From Tundrisphaera lichenicola (GTDB taxonomy: Bacteria > Planctomycetota > Planctomycetia > Isosphaerales > Isosphaeraceae), in the NCBI RefSeq assembly GCF_051175385.1, contig NZ_CP195107.1, positions 62,001 through 126,000 on the forward strand: 64,000 bases of DNA, read 5' to 3'. The position numbers and the translations under genes were made by a program. Numbering within the stretch: the stretch's first letter is position 1; the number at the start of each line of letters is the position of its first letter. The notes below the pieces were generated by a model. That model did not search any database, was not told the DNA's origin, and saw nothing but the letters and a program-made list of their open reading frames with translations. This document shows, piece after piece, positions 34,428-42,585 of this stretch.

Positions 34428-34586
34428 TACTTGAACTCGCCGGCGCGAGCGGACCGGGCATCTGATTACGACAATCGATATCGATCACACTATTAGTCAA
34501 TTAGTGAAACCACAGCACATGGACCGAAACCTTTGCCGATTTGCCGAACGTTCGGTACCCCTCAAGAAGTACGATCCAGAGATGCT

Positions 34587-34857
34587 AGGGGCGTGAGTAG
34601 CAATGGAACAGTAAACCGGCTTAAGGGTCTCAGTGAGCCAGTTTGCCGGGTTTCTGACGCCATTGACCCGCCCGACTGGGCTGATGCCGTCGTAACCGGT
34701 GCCAAATAGGGTCTCGGCGAAACTTGTTCGGTCGGGCACGGCGAAAGCCGCTATTTCCGAGGCCAGAGGCGGATGACAGGAAGGGTTTACCCTATCTGTC
34801 GCCCAGGGGTTCGGAAGGCTTAAGCCGGTTTACTGTTCCATTGCTACTCACGCCCCT
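34587..34857. mobile_element. MITE-like element with perfect 39-bp terminal inverted repeats
   Basis: Positions 34587-34625 and 34819-34857 are exact inverted copies (39 of 39), beginning aggggcgtgagtagcaatgg and its complement. They enclose 193 bp with no coding capacity. A GCT flanks both outer ends, a possible 3-bp target duplication. The design is that of a non-autonomous miniature transposable element, or of the two ends of an internally deleted IS. As RNA the arms would form a long hairpin. I cannot name the parent family. Confidence 0.65.
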
Positions 34858-34926
34858 GCTAGAGGCTGTTGCCTCGGTCTGGGAGGAAGTCCAGGACCTC
34901 ACCATCTCGATCACGGTTCTATCCTT
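34858..34926. other. Short leader before GT4 gene
   Basis: Short stretch between the inverted-repeat element and the ATG at 34927. No distinct motif is seen. Confidence 0.3.
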
Positions 34927-36150
34927 ATGACCGAACGCTCATTGAGAATCCTGGTCGCGACGCCGGAACTACCTCGGCCAGACATGTCCGCAGGTGACCT
35001 CAGGCTTTTCCGAGTCTTGACCCTCCTGGCAAATCGGCACTCGGTAGACTTGCACGTGACGGTCCCGATCGGAGAATCCGACTTCGATCGGCAGGTGGAA
35101 GCCTTCCGGCAAATCGGAGTCCGGCTCGTCGGCGCGGTCCCCGGTGGATCGCTCGAAAGGGTCTCGATTCGTCGTCGATATCACATCGGGCTCTTCGAGT
35201 TCTGGGAATATGCCGAGTGGGCCGCCGGAGTCTTCCGAGAACGGCAACCCTGGGCTCGTGTGATCATCGACACAGTCGATATTCATTTCCTTCGCGAAGA
35301 GGCCGGACTAGCCCACGGTTTCTCAGACGCGGCGGGCGTCGAGGCCAGGAAACTCAGGGAATTGGCAACCTATCGCCAGGCTGATGCGATAATTGCGATC
35401 ACTCCTGAGGATCGAAAATCCCTGGAATTTCTGGATGGCATGCCCCGCCAATACATGGTCCCGATTATCGTCCCGAGCCGGCCCCGTGACGATCGGCCCC
35501 GAGGCCGTGAGGCCTTGTTCATCGGGGGATTCCGTCATGCGCCGAACGTCGATGGAATTCTCTGGTTCGTCGGCGAGGTCTGGCCGGAGGTCCGCCGGGC
35601 CCTGCCCGACGCGACTCTGACGGTGGTGGGTAGTCATGCTCCGGTCGAGGTGAAGGACCTGGGTCAGGTTGGCGGTGTTCAAGTGGTGGGACATGTGCCC
35701 GAGACGGCCCCTTACCTGGACAATGCCGCCTTATCGGTAGCCCCCCTCCGTTATGGAGCCGGGATGAAGGGGAAGGTGACCGAGGCGATGGCCTCCGGCA
35801 TGGCCGTCGTCACCACGACCGTGGGGGCTCAAGGCCTGGGAGCCGTGTCCGGCCAGCATCTCGCGATCGCCGACGACGCCGGCGAGTTCGCCCGACAAGT
35901 CGTCGGATTGCTAGGAGATCCGAATCGTGCCCGAGAGATGGGACAGGCCGCCAGGGAACTCGTGGGATCGATCTGCTCGCCCCAGGCGGCTGGAGAACGG
36001 CTGGAGGAAATGCTGGCAGAGGTCGTGGTCCATGGATTATCGCCGATCCCGCCGCCGGAGTGGCTGGCTCGGTCGGTCCTGGACCGGATCCGCCAGATGG
36101 GACGTGCCATGCTCCCCAAGGGCGCCCGTAGGATGACCGTGCGTCAATGA
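34927..36150 (+). CDS. Family 4 glycosyltransferase (GT-B)
   Basis: The 407-residue protein has a two-Rossmann GT-B layout. The N-terminal RILVATPELPRPDMSAGDLRLFRVLTLLA is followed by a donor-binding half with ALFIGGFRHAPNVDGILWFV and ATLTVVGSH. It also has VQVVGHVPETAPYLDNAALSVAPLRYGAGMKGKVTEAMASGMAVVTT, the E-x7-E-like region of GT4 enzymes. It resembles glycosyltransferases often annotated in planctomycete surface-polysaccharide loci. It lies downstream of the inverted-repeat element, so its expression may depend on readthrough across that element. Confidence 0.85.
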   Translation: MTERSLRILVATPELPRPDMSAGDLRLFRVLTLLANRHSVDLHVTVPIGESDFDRQVEAFRQIGVRLVGAVPGGSLERVSIRRRYHIGLFEFWEYAEWAAGVFRERQPWARVIIDTVDIHFLREEAGLAHGFSDAAGVEARKLRELATYRQADAIIAITPEDRKSLEFLDGMPRQYMVPIIVPSRPRDDRPRGREALFIGGFRHAPNVDGILWFVGEVWPEVRRALPDATLTVVGSHAPVEVKDLGQVGGVQVVGHVPETAPYLDNAALSVAPLRYGAGMKGKVTEAMASGMAVVTTTVGAQGLGAVSGQHLAIADDAGEFARQVVGLLGDPNRAREMGQAARELVGSICSPQAAGERLEEMLAEVVVHGLSPIPPPEWLARSVLDRIRQMGRAMLPKGARRMTVRQ

Positions 36151-36551
36151 TCCTGAGCGGGCACGCGACGGCATTCTTCAACGCTTGACGACATAATTCA
36201 TCAGGCCTCGTGTCCGGACTCAGCCTGATTTGACGACATCGTCTTGGTTATGTCACAATTACCGACTTGAGTGGTGGGTGAGAGACCAATTCGGCCTCCA
36301 GAAATCCGGGGAGATCGCCCGGTCAATGGCATCTTCGGGCCGAGGATGCAGAGCCATGCGAACCGACATTCTCGCGGGCTCCTCATCGATCGGGCTGGAG
36401 CCGGAGGGCTCGGATTATCCTGACCGATCGGTCGTCGTCCGGATCGTCCAACGCGGGGACGAGTCGTCTCCCCTGAAATTTTGGAGGGGTGCTGCCGAAT
36501 GGGTCGGGCTCTAGTGACCAACGTCGATGGCGCGAATGGGGAAGGTTGACC
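36151..36551. other. Intergenic region with no supported gene
   Basis: About 400 bp between the GT4 and GT2 genes. Nothing recognisable was found; short open frames lack features. Confidence 0.4.
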
Positions 36552-37661
36552 ATGAGCCCTAATCCCAGAGTCACGGTGATCATCCCGAACTACAGGCATG
36601 CACGCTACCTGCCCCGCCGGTTGGAGAGCGTCGTGGGCCAGTCGTTCCGCGACATCGAGGTCCTGTTCCTGGATGATGCATCGCCCGACGATAGTAGGGC
36701 GGTCTTCGAGTCGCACCCGGCGTCGTCGGACCCCCGTGTTCGGCCGATCTACAACGAACAGAACAGCGGCAGTCCGTTCAAGCAATGGAATCGGGGCCTG
36801 CGTGAGGCCAGGGGCGAATACATCTGGATTGCTGAATCAGACGACGCCGCCGACGAGACGATGCTGGCCGAGTTGGTGGCCCGGCTTGACGCCAACCCGA
36901 ATGTTGGCCTGGCCTATTGCCAGTCCTGGATCGTCGGCCCGGACGACGAGATCAAGTCATCGTACACCGTGCTGACCGACTCCCTGGATCGAGAGCACTG
37001 GAAGAGCGACTTCATCAGCGGAGGCCTCGACGAATGCCGCCGATACCTCGCCTTCCAGAACACGATCCCTAACGCGAGCGCCGTGCTTCTTCGCCGCGAG
37101 GTGGTTGATCGGGTTGGCCCGGCCCCGGAAGAATTCCGCCTCTCTGGCGATTGGGTGATGTGGGCGAGGATGATGATGGCGGCGGATGTGGCGTTCGTGG
37201 CACGGCCCCTGAATTATCACCGGGTTCACCCCGAGACGGTCCGGCATTCTTCCGAGCGGGAAGGACAGCACCTGAACGAGGCGTTCCGGGCACAGACCGA
37301 GATCGCCCGAGCGGTCGGACTGCCTCGGGTCCACCGCGTCAGGCTGGCCAAGGCGATGGCATGGACCTGGCTGATGGCACGACGCAACCGGGATAAGGGT
37401 CCTAGATTCACCTTGGAGAGGGACTTCAGGATGATGCGGACGATTGCTGCGATGCACTGGCAGTCGATGCCGGTCGTCGCCGGTGGTCTGGGCCTGGAAG
37501 TCCTCGAAAGGCTGGGGCTTCGTGAGAGGCTCCGGAAGCTGAAGAGGGCCATCGTCCCCCCGCCGCGATTGACTGGAAAGGGCTCCGCCCCGAGTTCTCC
37601 CGAGACCTATCCCACCTCGCTCCTCGGAAACCCTTCCCTTGCCAACCCCCATGACGAATGA
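36552..37661 (+). CDS. Family 2 glycosyltransferase
   Basis: The 369-residue protein starts at the ATG 36552 (MSPNPRVTVIIPNYRHARYLPRRLESVVGQSF). It carries GT2 motifs: VLFLDDASPDDSR, NSGSPFKQWNRGLREARGEYIWIAESDDAADETML with the ESDD metal site, and LSGDWVMWARMM near the acceptor loop. The C-terminal 70 residues are basic and proline-rich. It should transfer a sugar in repeat-unit assembly. The next gene starts 11 bp before its end, so they are translationally linked. Confidence 0.87.
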   Translation: MSPNPRVTVIIPNYRHARYLPRRLESVVGQSFRDIEVLFLDDASPDDSRAVFESHPASSDPRVRPIYNEQNSGSPFKQWNRGLREARGEYIWIAESDDAADETMLAELVARLDANPNVGLAYCQSWIVGPDDEIKSSYTVLTDSLDREHWKSDFISGGLDECRRYLAFQNTIPNASAVLLRREVVDRVGPAPEEFRLSGDWVMWARMMMAADVAFVARPLNYHRVHPETVRHSSEREGQHLNEAFRAQTEIARAVGLPRVHRVRLAKAMAWTWLMARRNRDKGPRFTLERDFRMMRTIAAMHWQSMPVVAGGLGLEVLERLGLRERLRKLKRAIVPPPRLTGKGSAPSSPETYPTSLLGNPSLANPHDE

Positions 37662-38937
37662 GGATCAATCGGCGATCGCGGGGGGCCCACTCTCTGTGGC
37701 CTTCGTCTGCCCGGGTTGGCCTCCGAACGCATTTGCCAACGGCATCATCCCTTACGTCGCTTTCGTTGCCAATCAGATGCGTACCGATGGCCATTCGGTG
37801 GCGATCCTGGCGCAGGCGATCCGGGGTGAGGTTGATGATGTCGATGTCCGCGATGCGACCCCCTTCGGACGACGACGGGGCCTCGCGTCCCGCACCGTCG
37901 ACTCCCTGACCTACCGGGCCGCGCCCGCACTGGCGGTCAGGCGAGCCGCAGTCCGAGCCCTGGCCGAGCAATGTCGATCCCTGATCCGGACTCGAGGCCT
38001 CCAACTCGTCGAGGTGGAAGAATCACTCGGCTGGTCGCGATGGCTCCAGCGAGCACTCCCAATCCCGGTTGTGGTTCGGATCCACGGTCCCTGGTTCGTC
38101 AACGGGCCGCTCAGGGGCGCGGTCGAGGACGAGGTTTTTCGTCGCCGGGTCCGGGACGAAGGCCGGGCCCTCGCCGAGGCCCGTGCGATCACCTCACCGT
38201 CTCTCGATATCCTGGAGCGCACCCGGGCTTATTATCAGATGGCGATGGAGGAGACCGAGGTCATCCCCAACCCAGCCTCGATCGTCCCGGTTGCCGACCG
38301 CTGGACCCCCGAGGGTTGCGATCCCGAGACGATCGTCTTCGTGGGCCGGTTCGATCGCCACAAGGGGGGCGACCTGGTGATCGACGCCTTCGCCGAGGTG
38401 GCTCGAAATCGGCCCTCGGCCCGGCTTCGCTTCGCCGGAGCGGATGCCGGAATCTTCGTCGACGATGACGGGCAACCCCGATCGATCACCCAGCATATCG
38501 CCCTCCGATTCCCCGACGGGGCGTCGGCCGATCGCGTCGAATGGCTAGGGGGTCAACCCGGGTCGGCCATCCCGGGGCTTCGCCGGAAAGGCGCCGTGGT
38601 GGTGGTCGGCTCGCGTTACGATAACTTCCCGAATACCGTCCTGGAAGCGATGGCGATGGGGTGCCCGCTGGTCGCACCGCAAATCGGCGGGATCCCCGAG
38701 ATGATCGAGGACGGCGTCAACGGCCTGCTCTATCGGGTCGCAGATGCCCGTGATATGGCTTCGAAGATTTCCCGGCTCCTGGAAGATCGTCCCCTGGCCG
38801 CCCGGCTGGGACATCAGGCCAGCCTGGACGCCGAGCGACGGTACGATCCGAGGATCATAGCCCGACGGACCGAGGACTTCTTCCGGAGCGTGATCGGCAG
38901 CTCGGAACGGACCGGCGAGAAAGGCCGACCTCGATGA
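37651..38937 (+). CDS. Family 4 glycosyltransferase (GT-B)
   Basis: The 428-residue protein reads LSVAFVCPGWPPNAFANGIIPYVAFVANQM at the start, then IPVVVRIHGPWFVNGP. The GT4 donor domain contains ETIVFVGRFDRHKGGDLVIDAFAEVAR and VVVVGSRYDNFPNTVLEAMAMGCPLVAPQIGGIPEMI, the last being the EAMA...GG.PE signature. It overlaps the upstream GT2 gene by 11 bp and the downstream polymerase gene by 4 bp. This places it firmly in one operon with the Wzy-like protein. Confidence 0.9.
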   Translation: MTNEDQSAIAGGPLSVAFVCPGWPPNAFANGIIPYVAFVANQMRTDGHSVAILAQAIRGEVDDVDVRDATPFGRRRGLASRTVDSLTYRAAPALAVRRAAVRALAEQCRSLIRTRGLQLVEVEESLGWSRWLQRALPIPVVVRIHGPWFVNGPLRGAVEDEVFRRRVRDEGRALAEARAITSPSLDILERTRAYYQMAMEETEVIPNPASIVPVADRWTPEGCDPETIVFVGRFDRHKGGDLVIDAFAEVARNRPSARLRFAGADAGIFVDDDGQPRSITQHIALRFPDGASADRVEWLGGQPGSAIPGLRRKGAVVVVGSRYDNFPNTVLEAMAMGCPLVAPQIGGIPEMIEDGVNGLLYRVADARDMASKISRLLEDRPLAARLGHQASLDAERRYDPRIIARRTEDFFRSVIGSSERTGEKGRPR

Positions 38938-41072
38938 ATATCCTGGCCATTGTGTCGCTCTTCGCATGGCTCCCGGCCGTTATCTTCCTGTTCGCGCAAA
39001 TGCCCCCTCGACGGGCCGTTGTGACGGCCTTCATCGTGGCCTGGCTGCTTCTCCCCAACATCGGGTGGAAGTTCAGCGGGATCCCCGATTACACCAAGAT
39101 GTCAGCCACGATCGCAGGCGTGTTGATCGGCGTGGTGGCCTTCGACTCACCGAGGCTCATGGCCCTGCGCTTCCGCTGGTACGACATCCCGATGATCATC
39201 AATTGCCTCTGCCCGATGGCCGGGTCGCTGTCACTGGGCCTCGGGGCCTACGAAGGGACATCGGGGATCCTGGACCAGATGATCCGATGGGGGCTGCCCT
39301 ACTTCATCGGGCGGATGTACTTCTCGGATCTGGACGGCCTTCGCCAGCTCGCGATGGGCATCATTATCGGCGGGCTGGCCTACGTGCCCCCGTGTCTGCT
39401 GGAGATCCGACTGAGCCCGGTCCTGGAGACCTGGGTTTACGGGATCGTCCACTGGGAACCGATTCGTTACGGGGGCTATCGACCGAAGGTCTTCCTGAGC
39501 TCAGGCCTCGAGCTGGGGATGTGGATGACTTGTGCCTGCCTGCTGTCGGTGCAGCTCTGGGCCGCCAAGACGATCCGGACCCTCTGGGGATATCCTTTCG
39601 GATATATAACGGTGGGGTTGCTGGTGACCACGTTTTTTTGCAAGTCGACCGGCGCGATAGCACTCCTGATCATGGGTCTGGGAACCCTCTGGATGGCCAA
39701 GCGGTTCAAGTCCTCCTTGCCCGTCTTGCTCCTGCTCGCGGTAGCACCATTCTACACCGGCACCAGGATCGCGGGCCTCTGGTCGGGACGCGAGGTCCTG
39801 GATGTGGCCAAGCTGTTCGGCGAGGATCGCGCGCAATCGCTCGAATTTCGGATGCAGAATGAGGATATCCTGATCGAGCATGCCCTGGAGCACACGGTTT
39901 TCGGAGGCGGCCGCGAGAAGGGGGCCATGGTCTTCGATTCGAGAGGCAAGGTGAAGTCGATCTGTGACGGCTATTGGATCATCATCTTCGGCCATTTCGG
40001 GCTGGTTGGACTCGTCTCCCTGCTGACGATGGTGTTGCTCCCGGTCCTACTGCTAATCCGACGCCATCCGGTTTCGACCTGGTCCCAGCCTGAAGTGGCG
40101 CCTGCGGCGACCTTCGCCATAATGCTCGTGTTGATCATGATCGACGAGGTCAGCAATGGAATGCTCAACCCGATATATTCGTTGATCATGGGAGGCCTCG
40201 CGGGTCTCCCGGCAGGCGTTCGGCGCGGCCCCCTTCAGGAAGCCGAGGACATCCTGGCCGACGCGTTCACGACGGTCGAAGACGGGCAGCAGGCCGAGGC
40301 CGATTTCCTCCTTCGCCGCGCGATCGAACTGATCGCCGGGGACGACAGTCCTGAGGGTCTTCGGATCAGGGTGGATGCCCTCGAAGGGCTCGGGGCGATC
40401 CTGCTCGCCGGCGGCGAACACGACGAGGCGGAAAGAGTCCTCGGCGAGGCTGTGGGGCTCCGCGAAACCATGGCCGGGGCGATTCCTGGGACCGATCGGA
40501 TCCAGGATCTGGCCCTGACCCGTGGGCAATTCGCCCGATCCCTGGCCCTCTCCGGTCGATTCGATGAGGCGATCGTCGAGCGCAGAAGGGCCCTGGACCT
40601 CTGGGATCGGCTGGCAGCTCGCGCTCCCGGTGATCTCGAGATCCGAGGCCGACGTGCCGATGCCCTGAACGATCTGGCCTGGCTGATGGCCGCCGAACCC
40701 GGGGCGACAACGAGCGATCCTGGGCTATCGGTCCGATTCGCCGAGGAGGCGGTCCGGCTCGCTCCGAACCTAGGGACCTGCTGGAATACGCTGGGAGTCG
40801 CCCGTTACCGAGCTGGCGACTGGCTCGGTACGGTGGAAGCCCTGGAGCGGTCCGTCGAGCTTGGACCGCCGGGCGGCACGGCGTTCGACCACTACTTCCT
40901 GGCCATGGCGTTGAATCGCCTCGGCGAGTCGAGTCGGTCGGAAAGGAGTTTCGAGCGAGCCGTCGCCTGGACCGATCATCATCTGCCGGGGCACCCTGCA
41001 CTGGCCCGCTTCCACGAGGAGGCTGCTGGCTTGATGGGACGACTGGGTCGCAGTCCCACCGAGGCCGTTTGA
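38934..41072 (+). CDS. Wzy/O-antigen-ligase-like polymerase fused to a TPR domain
   Basis: The 712-residue protein consists of about 430 residues with roughly ten to twelve hydrophobic helices, for example ILAIVSLFAWLPAVIFLFAQM, VVTAFIVAWLLLPNIGW, LVGLVSLLTMVLLPVLLLI and FAIMLVLIMIDEVSNGML. A large extracytoplasmic loop contains GGGREKGAM. About 280 residues of TPR-like repeats follow (LADAFTTVEDGQQAEADFLLRRAIEL, NTLGVARYRAGDWLGTVEALERSVELG). The membrane part resembles Wzy polymerases/O-antigen ligases that join repeat units at the periplasmic face. The TPR tail could recruit other assembly factors. It shares an ATGA overlap with the upstream transferase. Confidence 0.8.
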   Translation: MNILAIVSLFAWLPAVIFLFAQMPPRRAVVTAFIVAWLLLPNIGWKFSGIPDYTKMSATIAGVLIGVVAFDSPRLMALRFRWYDIPMIINCLCPMAGSLSLGLGAYEGTSGILDQMIRWGLPYFIGRMYFSDLDGLRQLAMGIIIGGLAYVPPCLLEIRLSPVLETWVYGIVHWEPIRYGGYRPKVFLSSGLELGMWMTCACLLSVQLWAAKTIRTLWGYPFGYITVGLLVTTFFCKSTGAIALLIMGLGTLWMAKRFKSSLPVLLLLAVAPFYTGTRIAGLWSGREVLDVAKLFGEDRAQSLEFRMQNEDILIEHALEHTVFGGGREKGAMVFDSRGKVKSICDGYWIIIFGHFGLVGLVSLLTMVLLPVLLLIRRHPVSTWSQPEVAPAATFAIMLVLIMIDEVSNGMLNPIYSLIMGGLAGLPAGVRRGPLQEAEDILADAFTTVEDGQQAEADFLLRRAIELIAGDDSPEGLRIRVDALEGLGAILLAGGEHDEAERVLGEAVGLRETMAGAIPGTDRIQDLALTRGQFARSLALSGRFDEAIVERRRALDLWDRLAARAPGDLEIRGRRADALNDLAWLMAAEPGATTSDPGLSVRFAEEAVRLAPNLGTCWNTLGVARYRAGDWLGTVEALERSVELGPPGGTAFDHYFLAMALNRLGESSRSERSFERAVAWTDHHLPGHPALARFHEEAAGLMGRLGRSPTEAV

Positions 41073-41170
41073 GCTAATCCGAGGGAGAAATTGTGGGCTT
41101 AACCTTCCGTCCTCACTGAATGTGAGACCGAGGCGAGCGTCCATCATCATCCCTTGGGGTTCAACCGCCT

Positions 41171-41504
41171 ATGTCGCTCCGATGTGCGGGGAGCCAGCTC
41201 CTCCAGACCGTTCCCAGTCCCCTGCTAACCGGAGCCGCGACGGCGTCGCTGTCGATGTGGGTCCGCGTCAATTCCGGTTCTGCCATTACCCACCCGGCGG
41301 GGATTTCCCTGTTCGAAGGCGGCGGAAGTCTGTCGATCGGGCTCTCGGCCGCGAATGATCTTCGGGTCGCCTGGTCGGCCAAAACGAGCGAGGCCGACGT
41401 TGCCTCGACCTGGAGGCAGCCACTCCTACCAGGGGTCAATTATCACCTTGTGGTGACCTGGCAATCCGGGGTCCAGCGATATTATCTCAACGGGGTATTA
41501 GTCA
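41171..41504 (+). pseudogene. LamG-type protein gene, 5' fragment (interrupted by IS701-type element)
   Basis: The fragment encodes the N-terminal 111 residues of a laminin-G/concanavalin-like domain (ASLSMWVRVNSGSAITHPAGISLFEGGG, PGVNYHLVVTWQSGVQRYYLNGVLV). Removing the insertion and one copy of the AGTCA duplication joins it in frame (VLVNSDNESGLLGRLG) to the reading frame continuing to 46685. The ancestral protein of 1477 residues is thus restored. No signal peptide is evident at the apparent start. Confidence 0.85.
41500..41504. repeat. Target-site duplication AGTCA (left) of IS701-type element
   Basis: AGTCA at 41500-41504 is repeated at 42581-42585, immediately outside the other terminal repeat. 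Confidence 0.8.
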
Positions 41505-42580
41505 TAGGAGTTACGCGGTCATGTCAGGTTGTACATCGGATTGGCGATATATGCACGCACCGCTCCTCGGATGATCCGGGCCTTCGCCTCGTACCAACTG
41601 ACCCCCGTGGTGTAGAAATGGTGCTCCAGCCGCAGGAACGCCCGGATCGACAGCCCGATGTGATTCCGCTGCGCCCGCGCCGCCCGGACCTGGGCACGCT
41701 CCACCCCGCAGCACTGCTTCAGGCCCCGGTGATAGTTCTCGATCGCCCAGCATCGCTCGGCGTGGGCCAGCCGGGTCAATTCGCCCATCGCCAGGTCGTT
41801 GGTCGCCCAGTATTCAACGTCTCCGCCTTGGGAGACCACCTTGAAGACGCGGATCGACCCGAACCCCTCCAGATGAACGATGGTCCCCTCGGGGGCGATC
41901 GCCAGTCCTGCGACGGCACGGTAGCCCTGGCGGTCGAGGTCCACCTTGCGGTTGACCTTCAGCTGGGTCAGGAACGTCCAGCCGCAGGCCCGGACCGCCT
42001 TGAGGTTCCCCAGGCTCGAATACCAGCTATCGAACGCCACGCACTGCGGCTCGAAGCCGCGGGCCTTGGCCTGGCGGAGCATCGCCAGGAAGTGGTCGTT
42101 CTTGGTCAGGCCGTCCTTGGCCTTGTCGTAGACCCGGTAGTCGCAGGGCACGACGGTATCGCCATCGGTCCAGGCCGTGGTGATCAGGTTGATGCCACGG
42201 ACGACCCGCTTATGCTTGCCCGACCAGTGCCGGCTGACCAGCTCGATCTTCTCGGCGTGGAACTTGTCGAGGGTCGAGTCATCGAGGACCAGCATCCCGC
42301 CCTCCTTGCGGACCATGGGCCGGGCCTCTTCCCAGAGCGTGGACGGGTCGGGTTCGATCCGATGGAGCAGACGGGTGAAGGCATCGTGGGCCGGAGCGTC
42401 GGGCGACTCGGGTTGCACAGCGGCGGCCTCCGTGCAGCAGAACGCCTTCGGGGAGGCGATGAGGAAATCGATGTAGTCGGTGTCGTGACACTTGGGGTTC
42501 GGGGCGTACATGCGATCCATCATGGACGTCCGAACCGATTGGCGCAATATGGACGCCCGATCACTGCCGCGTAACTCCTA
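41505..42580 (-). mobile_element. IS701-type insertion sequence
   Basis: The 1076-bp element is bounded by perfect 14-bp inverted repeats (TAGGAGTTACGCGG at 41505-41518 and its complement at 42567-42580) and by a 5-bp direct repeat AGTCA. It contains one complete transposase gene and disrupts a large LamG-domain gene without loss of target sequence. This marks a recent, precise insertion. Confidence 0.9.
41519..42523 (-). CDS. IS701-family (DDE) transposase
   Basis: The 334-residue protein contains YIDFLIASPKAFCCTEAA, GGMLVLDDSTLDKFHAEKIELVSRHWSGKHKRVVRGIN (first catalytic aspartate), CVAFDSWYSSLGNLKAVRACGW (second) and ERCWAIENYHRGLKQCCGVERAQVRAARAQRNHIGL (glutamate region). This is the pattern of IS701/DDE_5 transposases common in planctomycetes and cyanobacteria. 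The start is taken at the ATG 42523 (MMDRMYAPN); an in-frame TTG at 42547 is less likely. The frame is intact and the ends are present, so it is probably active. Confidence 0.88.
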   Translation of the reverse strand: MMDRMYAPNPKCHDTDYIDFLIASPKAFCCTEAAAVQPESPDAPAHDAFTRLLHRIEPDPSTLWEEARPMVRKEGGMLVLDDSTLDKFHAEKIELVSRHWSGKHKRVVRGINLITTAWTDGDTVVPCDYRVYDKAKDGLTKNDHFLAMLRQAKARGFEPQCVAFDSWYSSLGNLKAVRACGWTFLTQLKVNRKVDLDRQGYRAVAGLAIAPEGTIVHLEGFGSIRVFKVVSQGGDVEYWATNDLAMGELTRLAHAERCWAIENYHRGLKQCCGVERAQVRAARAQRNHIGLSIRAFLRLEHHFYTTGVSWYEAKARIIRGAVRAYIANPMYNLT

Positions 42581-42585
42581 AGTCA

